Part shown: piece after piece, positions 1 to 8,680 of the stretch
Layout: each line of letters begins with the position of its first letter
Position numbering within the stretch: position 1 is the first letter of the stretch
Made by a program: the position numbers and the translations under genes
Source: Sinorhizobium alkalisoli
GTDB lineage: Bacteria > Pseudomonadota > Alphaproteobacteria > Rhizobiales > Rhizobiaceae
Direction: 5' to 3'
DNA length: 64,000 nucleotides
Assembly: GCF_008932245.1 (NCBI RefSeq)
Contig: NZ_CP034909.1
Coordinates: forward strand, 1,054,001-1,118,000
The notes under the pieces: generated by a model
The model's database searches: none
What the model was told of the DNA's origin: nothing
What the model saw: only the letters and a program-made list of their open reading frames with translations

Positions 1-99
1 TCGACTGCCTATTCGCAAAGGCTCGACCGCGACGTCGAATTCATCGGTCTGGAAAAGCCGCTCTTGCGTGAGGCGGAGGAGCGCCCCTGGCACGGTTGA
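1..99 (+). CDS. C-terminal end of an unrecognised protein (cut by window edge)
   Basis: Frame 1 is open from the first base to a TGA at 97-99 and would encode 32 residues ending in a charged tail (...EKPLLREAEERPWHG). The next gene starts 130 bp downstream on the same strand. The fragment is too short for me to assign a family. That it is coding rests only on an open frame with typical codon use at the edge, so both function and reality are uncertain. Confidence 0.45.
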   Translation, partial: STAYSQRLDRDVEFIGLEKPLLREAEERPWHG

Positions 100-154
100 A
101 TCGTCTGCGGTTCGAAGTCATATAAGGACCTGCCGCGCTGCCGCGGCCGTGCGC

Positions 155-218
155 CTCTGAAGCCTTGCACGCCGGGATCAATTGCTCTACCGAGAAACCT
201 CGAATTCAGGCTTCAGAG
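155..218 (+). promoter_or_regulatory. Inverted repeat in the gatB leader
   Basis: CTCTGAAGCC at 155-164 is the exact reverse complement of GGCTTCAGAG at 209-218, and a small CGAG-AAAC-CTCG hairpin (191-202) sits between them. The downstream arm ends 11 bases before the gatB ATG, so folding would place a stem against the ribosome-binding region. The symmetry is seen directly; any regulatory role is inference. Confidence 0.35.
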
Positions 219-229
219 AAGAGCATGAG

Positions 230-1732
230 ATGAGCATCGTCGACGTCCGCACTCCCGATCCGAAACGCTTCATTCCCGGCGCCACCGGCGACTGGGAGGT
301 GATCATCGGCATGGAGGTCCATGCCCAGGTGCTGAGCAATTCGAAGCTGTTCTCGGCGGCCTCGACCGAGTTCGGCAATGCGCCGAACGCCAATGTCTCG
401 CTTGTCGACGCCGCCATGCCCGGCATGCTGCCGGTCATCAACGAGGAATGCGTAAGGCAGGCGGTACGCACCGGCCTCGGCCTCAAGGCCAAGATCAATC
501 ACCGTTCGATCTTCGACCGGAAGAACTATTTTTATCCCGACCTGCCTCAGGGCTACCAGATATCGCAATACAAGGATCCGATCGTCGGCGAGGGCAAGAT
601 CATCATCTCCGTCGGGCCGGATCGCCAGGGTCAGTTCGAGGACGTGGAAATCGGCATCGAGCGCCTGCACCTGGAGCAGGATGCCGGCAAGTCCATGCAT
701 GACCAGCACCCCTCGATGTCCTATGTGGACCTCAATCGTTCCGGCGTGGCCCTGATGGAGATCGTCTCGAAGCCCGATCTGCGCTCGTCGGACGAGGCCA
801 AGGCCTATCTGACCAAGCTGCGGTCGATCCTGCGCTATCTCGGTACCTGCGACGGCAACATGGACGAGGGTTCGATGCGCGCCGACGTCAACGTGTCCGT
901 GCGTCGTCCGGGCGAGCCCTTTGGTACGCGCTGCGAAATCAAGAACGTCAATTCGATTCGCTTCGTCGGCCAGGCGATCGAATACGAGGCGCGCCGCCAG
1001 ATCGCGATTCTCGAGGATGGCGGCGTCATCGATCAGGAGACCCGGCTCTTCGACCCGAACAGGGGCGAGACGCGCTCCATGCGCTCGAAGGAAGATGCGC
1101 ACGACTATCGCTACTTCCCCGACCCGGACCTGCTGCCGCTGGAATTCGACGATGATTTCGTCGAGGCGCTGAAGGCCGATCTTCCGGAACTCCCGGATGA
1201 CAAGAAGGAGCGCTTCGTCCGCGATCTTGGGCTCTCGGTCTATGACGCCTCGGTGCTCGTTTCGGAAAAGGCGATCGCCGATTATTTCGAGGCCGTGGCC
1301 GAGGACAGGGACGGCAAGATGGCGGCAAACTGGGTTATCAACGACCTTTTGGGTGCCTTGAACAAAGCCGGCAAAACCATTGAAGAGACTCCGGTTTCCC
1401 CCGCCCAGCTCGGCGGCGTCATCGACCTCATCAAGGACGGAACGATTTCGGGCAAGATCGCCAAGGACCTCTTCGAGATCCTATGGAACGAAGGCGGCGA
1501 CCCGGCGGAACTCGTCGAGAGCCGCGGGATGAAGCAGGTCACCGACACCGGCGCCATCGAGAAGGCGGTTGACGAGATCATTGCGGCCAATCCCGACCAG
1601 GTGGAGAAGGCCAAGGCAAAGCCGTCGCTTGCCGGCTGGTTCGTCGGCCAGGTTATGAAGGCGACCGGCGGCAAGGCCAATCCGCAGGCGGTGCAGGCGC
1701 TCGTCAAGTCCAAGCTCGGCATCGAGGAGTGA
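230..1732 (+). CDS. gatB: Aspartyl/glutamyl-tRNA(Asn/Gln) amidotransferase subunit B
   Basis: GatB is the subunit of the GatCAB complex that phosphorylates the misacylated Glu-tRNA(Gln) or Asp-tRNA(Asn) before transamidation with ammonia from GatA. The 500-residue product has the family length, the N-terminal [10 protein letters not shown] block, the [15 protein letters not shown] block, and a C-terminal helical YqeY-like tail (about 355-500). I chose ATG 230 over an upstream TTG at 182 because the residues from MSIVDVRTP onward match the family N-terminus and an AG-rich stretch precedes it. The stop overlaps the following GNAT gene by four bases, so the two are probably co-translated. gatA and gatC are not in the window. 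Identification is secure. Confidence 0.97.
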   Translation: MSIVDVRTPDPKRFIPGATGDWEVIIGMEVHAQVLSNSKLFSAASTEFGNAPNANVSLVDAAMPGMLPVINEECVRQAVRTGLGLKAKINHRSIFDRKNYFYPDLPQGYQISQYKDPIVGEGKIIISVGPDRQGQFEDVEIGIERLHLEQDAGKSMHDQHPSMSYVDLNRSGVALMEIVSKPDLRSSDEAKAYLTKLRSILRYLGTCDGNMDEGSMRADVNVSVRRPGEPFGTRCEIKNVNSIRFVGQAIEYEARRQIAILEDGGVIDQETRLFDPNRGETRSMRSKEDAHDYRYFPDPDLLPLEFDDDFVEALKADLPELPDDKKERFVRDLGLSVYDASVLVSEKAIADYFEAVAEDRDGKMAANWVINDLLGALNKAGKTIEETPVSPAQLGGVIDLIKDGTISGKIAKDLFEILWNEGGDPAELVESRGMKQVTDTGAIEKAVDEIIAANPDQVEKAKAKPSLAGWFVGQVMKATGGKANPQAVQALVKSKLGIEE

Positions 1733-2232
1733 CGGTGTTCTTTGTCCGCACGGCAAGCGAGCGCGACCTCGATCAGGTCCGAGCCCTGCTTGTCGAGACC
1801 TGGCACGCCACCTACGACAGCTTCTATGGCGGCGATAAGGTCGACGAGCTGACCGCCAAATGGCATTCGATCGACGCCTTGAAGGCGCGCTTGCAACGCA
1901 AGAACGCGGAATTCGTCGTCGCGGACAATGGCCGCGAGATCGCGGGCATGGGATTTGCGGCCATGTCGGATACGCTCGGGAAAACCGTCATCCTCCACCA
2001 GCTCTACGTGCTGCCGAAGTACCAGCGGCAGGGCGTCGGCCGCGATATGTTCGCCGAGCTGGAAACCTGCTTCCCCGATGCCGAGCGCATGCGGGTTGAA
2101 GTGGAGCCGCAGAACCTGCATGCACTGGCCTTCTATCGGGCGCATGGGTTTTCCGAGGTTGCAAGCACGGCCAATTGCGGGGACGAGCACTCCGGCATTC
2201 CCGCGCTGATCCTGGAGAAGCAGTTGGCCTGA
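1729..2232 (+). CDS. GNAT-family N-acetyltransferase
   Basis: This 167-residue protein has the GCN5-related acetyltransferase fold signature: the beta4/acetyl-CoA pyrophosphate-binding segment [17 protein letters not shown] at about 87-103, and a C-terminal [10 protein letters not shown] motif typical of the family. It starts with GTG at 1729, within the gatB stop codon (GTGA overlap), which implies translational coupling. GNAT enzymes transfer acetyl from acetyl-CoA to amines such as antibiotics, protein N-termini or polyamines; nothing in the sequence fixes the substrate. Linkage to gatB makes it a conserved neighbour but does not show a role in tRNA charging. Confidence 0.88.
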   Translation: MTVFFVRTASERDLDQVRALLVETWHATYDSFYGGDKVDELTAKWHSIDALKARLQRKNAEFVVADNGREIAGMGFAAMSDTLGKTVILHQLYVLPKYQRQGVGRDMFAELETCFPDAERMRVEVEPQNLHALAFYRAHGFSEVASTANCGDEHSGIPALILEKQLA

Positions 2233-2406
2233 CCCGACGGTGCGGCGGGGGCTCGGCTTCGAGCGCATCCATTTCGGCGCCAGGATGCAGGTGAAATGAC
2301 CTTGCGCCCGCTGGAATCACTGGACAAGGCGGGAGCAGCACGGCATAAGCGGGAGCGAGATTTTGATGTCCGGTCGTCTCCCATCGGCCGGTAAGGGACG
2401 ATATCC

Positions 2407-2802
2407 ATGAAGCTCCTGCTGCAGATTTTCACCTGGTGGAATGGACAGACGATCGGTACGCGCTTCCACACCTGGCGCCACGGACAGCGCGTCGGGGAAG
2501 ACGAGTTCGGCAATGTCTACTACCAGGGCGGCAAGGATTCCGAGGGCCGGACGCGCCGTTGGGTGATCTACAATGGTCCTGCCGAAGCCTCTGCGATCCC
2601 GCCCGGTTGGCATGGCTGGATGCATCATCGCACCGATATTTCGCCTGCCGATGAAAACTATGTCCAGCGCGAATGGCAGAAGCCGCATCGTCCGAATCTA
2701 ACCGGTACGCCCCAGGCCTATCGGCCGAAGGGCTCGCTCGCACGTGCCGGCGAGCGGCCGCGGGTCACCGGCGACTACGACGCCTGGACGCCGCGCTCTT
2801 AA
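2407..2802 (+). CDS. NDUFA12-like NADH:ubiquinone oxidoreductase 17.2 kDa subunit
   Basis: The 131-residue protein matches the NDUFA12/B17.2 family: an early FTWWNGQTIGTRFHTWRHG block, then VGEDEFGNVYYQ, RRWVIYNGPAEASAIPPGWHGWMHH, and a proline-rich tail ending near YDAWTPRS. In mitochondria and alphaproteobacteria this is an accessory (supernumerary) subunit of respiratory complex I, bound on the matrix/cytoplasmic side of the peripheral arm. It lies away from the nuo operon, as usual in rhizobia. The ATG at 2407 follows a weak GGACGA-type ribosome-binding sequence. Family assignment is strong; the exact function in bacteria is poorly defined. Confidence 0.92.
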   Translation: MKLLLQIFTWWNGQTIGTRFHTWRHGQRVGEDEFGNVYYQGGKDSEGRTRRWVIYNGPAEASAIPPGWHGWMHHRTDISPADENYVQREWQKPHRPNLTGTPQAYRPKGSLARAGERPRVTGDYDAWTPRS

Positions 2803-2927
2803 ACGGGCAGTGCGGGGTCAACGCGCCCGCACCACTTCCAACTCACGAGAACTGAACACGGCGCAGCCACAATTCGGGTCTAGCGCTTGGTCCGAGGACA
2901 ACAGCGAGCACGCGGGGATTGGCGGGA

Positions 2928-3380
2928 ATGGCAGCGTTCTGTCTGCGCAGTTTTATCGGTCGGATCGCGAAGCCTGCCGGTCTTGGCTTCCTTCTTGGTC
3001 TGCCGCTGATTGCCGTAACCGGGCCGGCGGGGGCCACGCGCCTCACCAATGCCGTGGCCGTCTTTTCCGGTATCGACAAGATCACCGGCCGCATCACCAC
3101 CTTCGACGTCTATATCGGCGAAACGGTGCAGTTCGGCGCGCTGCAGGTGACGCCGCGCGTGTGCTACAGCCGCGACGAAACCGAGGCGCCGAAGACGACC
3201 ACCTTCGTCGAAGTCGATGAAATCACCCTCGACCGCAAAATTCGTCGTATCTTTACCGGCTGGATGTTCGCCGACAGCCCCGGTCTCAACGCCGTCGAAC
3301 ATGCCGTCTACGATGTTTGGTTGCAATCCTGCCAGGAGACCTCCGAGGTGCCGCCACCGGACGCTGCGGCGCAACGCTGA
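2928..3380 (+). CDS. DUF2155-family exported protein
   Basis: The product has an N-terminal hydrophobic segment (about 10-35, LGFLLGLPLIAVTGPAGA) that looks like a signal peptide. The mature region, ATRLTNAVAVFSGIDKITGRITTFDVYIGETVQFGALQVTPRVCYSR, is characteristic of DUF2155, and it ends AVYDVWLQSC. Two cysteines in the mature part could form a disulphide. I prefer ATG 2928 (150 residues) over TTG 2919 in the same frame. The function of the family is unknown, but in alphaproteobacteria it commonly sits beside the NDUFA12-like gene and aat, as here. It converges on aat with only 45 bp between the stop codons. Confidence 0.85.
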   Translation: MAAFCLRSFIGRIAKPAGLGFLLGLPLIAVTGPAGATRLTNAVAVFSGIDKITGRITTFDVYIGETVQFGALQVTPRVCYSRDETEAPKTTTFVEVDEITLDRKIRRIFTGWMFADSPGLNAVEHAVYDVWLQSCQETSEVPPPDAAAQR

Positions 3381-3425
3381 TTTCTTTTAAGAGTGGCGGC
3401 TCCCGCTTGAAGGCCGTTTTTTGCC

Positions 3426-4046
3426 TCAAAATTCGAGATTCGGCGAGGCGATTGCCCTGGCGAGCAGCAGGTCGTATTCGGCCTTCGGCACATCGATGGC
3501 GCCGAAGGATTTCAGGTGCTCAGTTGTAAATTGCGTGTCGAGAAGCTCAAACCCCCTGGCGCGGAGCCGTTCGACCAGGTGGACGAGGCAGATCTTGGAG
3601 GCGTCCTTGCGTAGGGAGAACATGCTCTCGCCGAAGAAGGCGGCGCCGAGGGAAACGCCGTAAAGCCCGCCGACAAGCAAATCACCCTGCCAGGCTTCCA
3701 CGCTATGGGCGTAGCCCATGCGGTGGAGCGCCGCGTAGAGGGCGCGGATCCTGGTGTTGATCCACGTCGTCGGTCGGCCCGGCGCGGGCCGCGCGCACCC
3801 CGCAACGACCGCTTCAAAGGCCGTGTCATAGCGAATCTCGAAAGGGCGTTTGCGGAGGGTCTTTGCGAGGCTACGGGAAACGTGAAAGCTGTCCAGCGGT
3901 ATGACGCCGCGGATTTCCGGCTCGACCCAGAAAAGCTCCGGATCGTCCGCCGAATCGGCCATGGGAAAGAGGCCGATGGAGTAGGCGCGCAACAACATGT
4001 CCGGGGTTATTTCCGGTTCTCTGCTGCGCGACCCCTTCAATGTCAT
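3426..4046 (-). CDS. aat: Leucyl/phenylalanyl-tRNA-protein transferase
   Basis: Aat adds Leu or Phe to proteins with N-terminal Arg or Lys, marking them for ClpAP degradation by the N-end rule. The 206-residue protein shows family blocks [59 protein letters not shown] and [13 protein letters not shown], and is the short form usual in alphaproteobacteria. Its ATG is three bases past the accC stop, so it is the last gene of an aroQ-accB-accC-aat transcription unit. The link to fatty-acid synthesis is positional only. Identification is secure. Confidence 0.96.
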   Translation of the reverse strand: MTLKGSRSREPEITPDMLLRAYSIGLFPMADSADDPELFWVEPEIRGVIPLDSFHVSRSLAKTLRKRPFEIRYDTAFEAVVAGCARPAPGRPTTWINTRIRALYAALHRMGYAHSVEAWQGDLLVGGLYGVSLGAAFFGESMFSLRKDASKICLVHLVERLRARGFELLDTQFTTEHLKSFGAIDVPKAEYDLLLARAIASPNLEF

Positions 4047-4049
4047 GTC

Positions 4050-5393
4050 CTACGCCGATGTAGCGGCCAGATGATGCTCGAGCCAGTGGATATCATAGTC
4101 GCCGTTAGCGATATCCTGATTGTTGATCAGATCCTGGAACAACGGCAAGGTCGTTTTGATGCCATCGATGACAAATTCGTCGAGCACTCGGCGCAGCCTC
4201 ATCATGCATTCGACGCGTGTCCGCCCGTGCACGATCAGCTTGCCGATCAGGCTGTCATAGTAGGGCGGGATGCGATAGCCTTGATAGGCGCCGCTATCGA
4301 CGCGCACACCGAGACCGCCAGGTGCGTGGAAGTGCGTGATCGTACCCGGGGAGGGGACGAAGGTTCGCGGATCCTCGGCATTGATACGGCATTCGATGGC
4401 GTGCCCGGAGAAGACGATATCCTCCTGCTTCACTGAGAGACCGGCGCCCGATGCTACGCGGATTTGCTCGTGCACTAGGTCGATGCCGGTGATCGCCTCG
4501 GTGATCGGGTGCTCCACCTGCAGGCGCGTGTTCATTTCGATGAAGTAGAACTCGCCGTTCTCGTAGAGAAACTCAATCGTGCCGGCGCCGCGATACTTCA
4601 TCTTCTTCATTGCATCGGCGCACACCTGACCGATCTGCATGCGCTGCTCGACGTTGAGGGCAGGCGAATTTGCCTCTTCCCAGACCTTCTGGTGGCGGCG
4701 TTGCAGCGAGCAATCGCGCTCACCGAGATGGATGGCATTGCCTGCCCCATCCCCCACGACCTGGACCTCGATGTGACGCGGCTTTGTGAGGAACTTCTCC
4801 ATGTAGACCGCATCATTGCCGAAGGCGGCGGCGGCCTCGGAGCGTGCCGTCGCCACCGCGTTCTCAAGTTCCTCCTCGGTCCTGGCGACCTTCATGCCGC
4901 GGCCGCCGCCGCCCGCCGTCGCCTTGATCAGGACCGGGAAGCCGATCTTGCGGGCGACCTTGAGCGCGTTCTCGGGTTTCACCTCTCCATGGGAGCCTGG
5001 GACCACGGGAATGCCCAGTTCTTCCGCCGTCTTCTTGGCGGTGATCTTGTCGCCCATTAGCCGAATGTGCTCGGCCGTCGGTCCGATGAAGGTGATGCCA
5101 TGCGCATCGAGGATATCGGCGAACTTGGCGTTTTCCGAGAGGAAGCCGTAGCCCGGATGCACGGCATCGGCGCCGGTGATCTCGCAGGCGGCCACGATCT
5201 GATGGATGTTCAGGTAGCTGTCGCGCGACGGTGGCGGTCCGATGCAGACGCTCTCGTCGGCGAGCCGCACATGCATGGCGTCGCTGTCTGCGGTCGAATG
5301 GACCGCGACGGTGGCGATGCCGAGTTCCTTGCAGGCGCGCAGCACCCGGAGAGCGATTTCGCCGCGATTGGCAATGAGGATTTTCGAAATCAT
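4050..5393 (-). CDS. accC: Acetyl-CoA carboxylase, biotin carboxylase subunit
   Basis: AccC carboxylates the biotin carried by AccB using ATP and bicarbonate, the first half-reaction of malonyl-CoA formation. The 447 residues cover the whole family: N-terminal [21 protein letters not shown], the ATP-grasp glycine loop [14 protein letters not shown] (about 159-172), the active-site [14 protein letters not shown] (about 288-301), and the C-terminal biotin-carboxylase domain. It begins 12 bp after accB and ends three bases before aat. The genes for the carboxyltransferase subunits AccA and AccD are not in the window. No domain is missing. Confidence 0.98.
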   Translation of the reverse strand: MISKILIANRGEIALRVLRACKELGIATVAVHSTADSDAMHVRLADESVCIGPPPSRDSYLNIHQIVAACEITGADAVHPGYGFLSENAKFADILDAHGITFIGPTAEHIRLMGDKITAKKTAEELGIPVVPGSHGEVKPENALKVARKIGFPVLIKATAGGGGRGMKVARTEEELENAVATARSEAAAAFGNDAVYMEKFLTKPRHIEVQVVGDGAGNAIHLGERDCSLQRRHQKVWEEANSPALNVEQRMQIGQVCADAMKKMKYRGAGTIEFLYENGEFYFIEMNTRLQVEHPITEAITGIDLVHEQIRVASGAGLSVKQEDIVFSGHAIECRINAEDPRTFVPSPGTITHFHAPGGLGVRVDSGAYQGYRIPPYYDSLIGKLIVHGRTRVECMMRLRRVLDEFVIDGIKTTLPLFQDLINNQDIANGDYDIHWLEHHLAATSA

Positions 5394-5405
5394 CCAATCC
5401 GCGCC

Positions 5406-5885
5406 TTATTCGATCACGATGAGGGGTTCGCCATACTCGACCGGGGCGGCGTCCTGCACAAGAATTTCGGTCACCTTGCCGGCGCGCGGAGCCGGAATCT
5501 GGTTCATCGTCTTCATCGCTTCGATGATCAGGATCGTCTGGCCTTCCTTGACCGTTGCACCGACCTCGATAAAGGGACGAGCGCCCGGTGCCGGGGAGAG
5601 ATAGGCGGTGCCGACCATCGGCGCCGTCACGGCGTTCTTGGCGTTGTGACCGCCGCCTTCCGCGGCTGCCGGAGCGGCCGGGGCTGCAGGTGCCGCCGCA
5701 GCTACCGGCGGCATGTGATAGGTGGGCATCGGCGGCATGGACATCGCGACGGGCGTACCGTTGCGCGAGACGCGGATGCGCAGGTCGTCCTGTTCCACTT
5801 CGATCTCGGTCAGGTCGGTATCCTTGAGGATATTGGCGAGATCGCGGATCAGCGCCTGGTCGATACCGGGTTTCTTGTCAGCCAT
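5406..5885 (-). CDS. accB: Acetyl-CoA carboxylase, biotin carboxyl carrier protein
   Basis: AccB carries covalently bound biotin between AccC and the carboxyltransferase. The 159-residue protein has an N-terminal helical region, an Ala/Pro-rich flexible linker (about 46-80), and a biotinyl domain whose target lysine is K125 in the motif EAMKTMNQI. Enterobacterial AccB has AMKM here; as far as I recall the AMKT form is usual in rhizobia, so biotinylation should be normal. It lies 23 bp after aroQ and 12 bp before accC on the same strand, which fits a single transcript. Confidence 0.98.
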   Translation of the reverse strand: MADKKPGIDQALIRDLANILKDTDLTEIEVEQDDLRIRVSRNGTPVAMSMPPMPTYHMPPVAAAAPAAPAAPAAAEGGGHNAKNAVTAPMVGTAYLSPAPGARPFIEVGATVKEGQTILIIEAMKTMNQIPAPRAGKVTEILVQDAAPVEYGEPLIVIE

Positions 5886-5908
5886 GGGATATGAGCCTCG
5901 TGTTCTTC

Positions 5909-6355
5909 TTATTTCGACGTGTCTGTCAGGTTCTTTAGCGCATGCAGCGCAAGAATGTAACTCTGCGCGCCGAAGCCGCAGACCACGCCTTTTACGGCCG
6001 GTGCAATCATCGACCTGTGGCGGAATTCCTCGCGTGCATGGATGTTGGAAAGGTGCAGCTCCACCACCGGAACGCCAATTGCGCGGATGGCGTCGTGCAT
6101 GGCGATCGAGGTGTGACCGTAGGCGCCGGGATTGACGGCGACGCCCGCGGCCGTTTCGCCGGCCTCATGCAACCAGTCGACCAGGACGCCTTCGTGGTTC
6201 GACTGGCGAAAGTCGATCTCAAAACCGAGGGCTTGACCCTCCGCCTTGCACATCGCCTCGATGTCGGCCAGCGTCTGGCCACCGTAAATGCCCGGCTCGC
6301 GCCTGCCGAGGGCATTCAGATTGGGGCCGTTCAGCACGAAAATAGTCGAGGACAT
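5909..6355 (-). CDS. aroQ: 3-dehydroquinate dehydratase, type II
   Basis: AroQ converts 3-dehydroquinate to 3-dehydroshikimate in the shikimate pathway. The 148-residue protein has the type II signature: VLNGPNLNALGRREPGIYGG with the active-site Arg and Tyr, the NPGAYGHTS loop, and ELHLSNIHAREEFRHRS near the C-terminus. It is the first gene of the aroQ-accB-accC-aat cluster, a grouping common in alphaproteobacteria. The 137 bp upstream (6356-6492) should hold the operon promoter, though I cannot pick one out with confidence. Confidence 0.97.
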   Translation of the reverse strand: MSSTIFVLNGPNLNALGRREPGIYGGQTLADIEAMCKAEGQALGFEIDFRQSNHEGVLVDWLHEAGETAAGVAVNPGAYGHTSIAMHDAIRAIGVPVVELHLSNIHAREEFRHRSMIAPAVKGVVCGFGAQSYILALHALKNLTDTSK

Positions 6356-6492
6356 AAGGAATTCCGGTCGGATGATGGAGTTTTACCTATAGACCGACGG
6401 TTCCGCGAGGGAAAGCCCCTTGGGACACGCGCGGATTTGTCCACAAGTCGCGGCGCTTCTCGAGGGGCGGCCCGGTGATCGGAGGGAACTCG

Positions 6493-7260
6493 TCAGCAGG
6501 CGGTCTTGCCGCACTGGCGCATATTGGCCACCTTCTTCGTCAATTCGCCGGAACCGACTGCGCCGAAGACCGCTTCGTTGCCGATCACGTAAGAGGGCGT
6601 TCCGGTGATGCCGAGATCGTTGGCGAGCGTGTAGGCCTCGCGCACGCCGGCGTCATGCGGATCGTCTTCCATCTTCTCGCGCAACTGCGCTTCCGTCACA
6701 CCGAGGCTGGCGGCGACCGCGATCGCCGTTTCCTCCGTCGCGCGTTCCTCTCCCCCTAAGAGCCCACGGTGGAAGTCGCCGTATTTTTCCGGAGCGATGG
6801 CGCGGAACGCGGCGCTCACCTTATGGGCGGCGAGGGAGTCGGGTCCAAGGATCGGGAACTCCTTAAGCACGAAACGAATGTTTTTGTCCTTGGCTAGGAT
6901 CTGGTCCATGTCCGAGAGGGCGCGCTTGCAGTAGCCGCAATTGTAGTCGAAGAATTCGACGATCGTGACGTCACCCTCGGGATTGCCGAGTGTGAAGTCG
7001 TAGGCGGAATTGAAGATGGCCGACTGATTGTCGGCGATCGCCGCCGTCGCTGCCGCCTGCTGCTGGGCGCGCTGCTTGGTGGTGAGCGCCTCCTGGACTT
7101 CCAGCATGATTTCCGGATTGGCGAGCAGGTACTCCTTGATGAAGGCGCCGAGCTCTTCCTTTTGTTTCGCATCGAGAGCGGCTGCAGATTGGGGCAGGGC
7201 GATGCCGGCTGCAAGCGCGATCAGCGTTCCGCCGACAATCATCTTCTTCTTGAGTATCAT
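6493..7260 (-). CDS. DsbA-family thiol:disulphide oxidoreductase, exported
   Basis: The protein has a signal peptide (KKKMIVGGTLIALAAGIALPQSAAA), an alpha-helical stretch rich in Gln and Ala (about 35-80), and a thioredoxin-like domain with the redox motif CGYC (about residues 108-111) and the cis-proline segment GITGTPSYVIG. It therefore probably acts on periplasmic protein disulphides, as a DsbA/DsbG-like oxidase or isomerase; the direction cannot be read from sequence. Two ATG codons are adjacent; I use the second (7260), which gives better spacing from GAGGGA. It is transcribed divergently from the aminotransferase at 7491. Confidence 0.9.
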   Translation of the reverse strand: MILKKKMIVGGTLIALAAGIALPQSAAALDAKQKEELGAFIKEYLLANPEIMLEVQEALTTKQRAQQQAAATAAIADNQSAIFNSAYDFTLGNPEGDVTIVEFFDYNCGYCKRALSDMDQILAKDKNIRFVLKEFPILGPDSLAAHKVSAAFRAIAPEKYGDFHRGLLGGEERATEETAIAVAASLGVTEAQLREKMEDDPHDAGVREAYTLANDLGITGTPSYVIGNEAVFGAVGSGELTKKVANMRQCGKTAC

Positions 7261-7490
7261 CATTCCCTCATTGTCTTCCGTGCCCTATTGTCGTCGATTC
7301 CATCAATGCCTGTCGAAAAGCAACGAGAAATCCCGCCCTTCTGCGGGCTTTGCGAGCATACGGGGTGCCGCGGCGAAACGAAACGGCAAAATCGGCCGAA
7401 TTGCGGCACTCGCACACTTGTGAAGCTGAAATCTATCAGGCAAAGGGGCGAGGATCAGCGAAACCTCACGAGGATCTGTCATTGGTACAG

Positions 7491-8639
7491 ATGTCGAAAC
7501 GCAGCGCGGTCGAGCCGTTCCACGCCATGGATGTTCTGGCGGAGGCCACGCGCCGCCGTGATGCCGGCCACCCGGTAATCTCGATGGCGGTCGGCCAGCC
7601 GGCATATCCGGCCCCGAAGGCCGCGCTCGAGGCGGCGCGGCGCGCGTTGGAACATGGCCGGCTCGGCTACACGGATGCGCTAGGCACGCTGTCCTTGAAG
7701 CAGGCGATTGCCGCTCACTATCAGAGCCGCCACGGGATCGCCGTGGACCCGCAGCGCATCGCCGTCACGACGGGCTCGTCGGCGGGGTTCAATCTTGCCT
7801 TCCTGGCGCTCTTCGATCCAGGCGATTGCGTCGCGGTCGCCCGTCCCGGATATCCCGCCTACCGCAATATCCTGGCGACCCTCGGCCTGACCGTCGTCGA
7901 GATCGACGCGAATGCCCAGACCGGCTTCACGCTCACGCCGGAAAGCCTGGAGCGGGCGGCGGAAAAGGCGGGCAGGCCGCTCAAAGGTGTGCTCCTAGCA
8001 AGCCCGGCCAACCCGACGGGTACGGTGACCGGTAGGGCGCGGCTGAAGGCGCTGGCGGACTATTGCGGCACGCAATCGATCGCCTTCATTTCCGACGAGA
8101 TCTATCATGGGCTGACTTTCGCCGGTGAGGAAGCGACCGCGCTCGAGGTTGCCGACGACGCGGTCGTGATCAATTCCTTCTCGAAATATTATTGCATGAC
8201 CGGCTGGCGCATCGGCTGGATGGTGCTGCCCGAGACCCAGGTGCGCGCCTTCGAGCGCATCGCCCAGAGCCTCTACATCTCGCCGCCGGAACTCTCTCAG
8301 ATCGCGGCCGAGGCGGCGCTCGGTGCGCAGGAGGAACTGGACGGTTACAAGCGCGCCTATGCCGCCAACCGCGATCTCCTGCTGAAGCGCTTGCCCGAGA
8401 TCGGCCTCTCCATCGCCTCGCCGATGGACGGTGCCTTCTACGCCTATGTGGATGTCAGCCGGTTCACCAATGACAGCATGGCCTTTGCCCGGCGCATGCT
8501 GAGCGAAATCAACGTCGCCGCAACGCCCGGCTTCGATTTCGACCCCGTAGAGGGGCATCGCACCATGCGCTTCTCCTACGCAGGCTCGACGCCGGAGATG
8601 GCCGAAGCGATGGACCGCCTCGCGCGTTGGCTGGCGTAG
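7491..8639 (+). CDS. PLP-dependent aminotransferase, class I/II
   Basis: This 382-residue fold-type I aminotransferase has the pyridoxal-phosphate lysine K232 in NSFSKYYCMTGWRIGWMV, the SPANPTGTV loop, SDEIYHGL, and a C-terminal RFSYAGST arginine block that binds the substrate carboxylate. The real start is ATG 7491 (MSKRSAVEPFHAMDV); an in-frame TTG-type extension back to 7350 has no family similarity and crosses the intergenic region. The overall form resembles aspartate/aromatic aminotransferases. The amino donor and acceptor cannot be assigned from sequence, and there is no pathway neighbour to suggest them. Confidence 0.93.
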   Translation: MSKRSAVEPFHAMDVLAEATRRRDAGHPVISMAVGQPAYPAPKAALEAARRALEHGRLGYTDALGTLSLKQAIAAHYQSRHGIAVDPQRIAVTTGSSAGFNLAFLALFDPGDCVAVARPGYPAYRNILATLGLTVVEIDANAQTGFTLTPESLERAAEKAGRPLKGVLLASPANPTGTVTGRARLKALADYCGTQSIAFISDEIYHGLTFAGEEATALEVADDAVVINSFSKYYCMTGWRIGWMVLPETQVRAFERIAQSLYISPPELSQIAAEAALGAQEELDGYKRAYAANRDLLLKRLPEIGLSIASPMDGAFYAYVDVSRFTNDSMAFARRMLSEINVAATPGFDFDPVEGHRTMRFSYAGSTPEMAEAMDRLARWLA

Positions 8640-8680
8640 TCGCGGCCCCGCTGCGACCAGCCTAAAGGGGCACCATGCTG

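Noticed and set aside
1729..2232. GNAT gene considered as a toxin of a GNAT toxin-antitoxin pair
   Set aside because: There is no small ribbon-helix-helix antitoxin gene next to it; the upstream neighbour is gatB.
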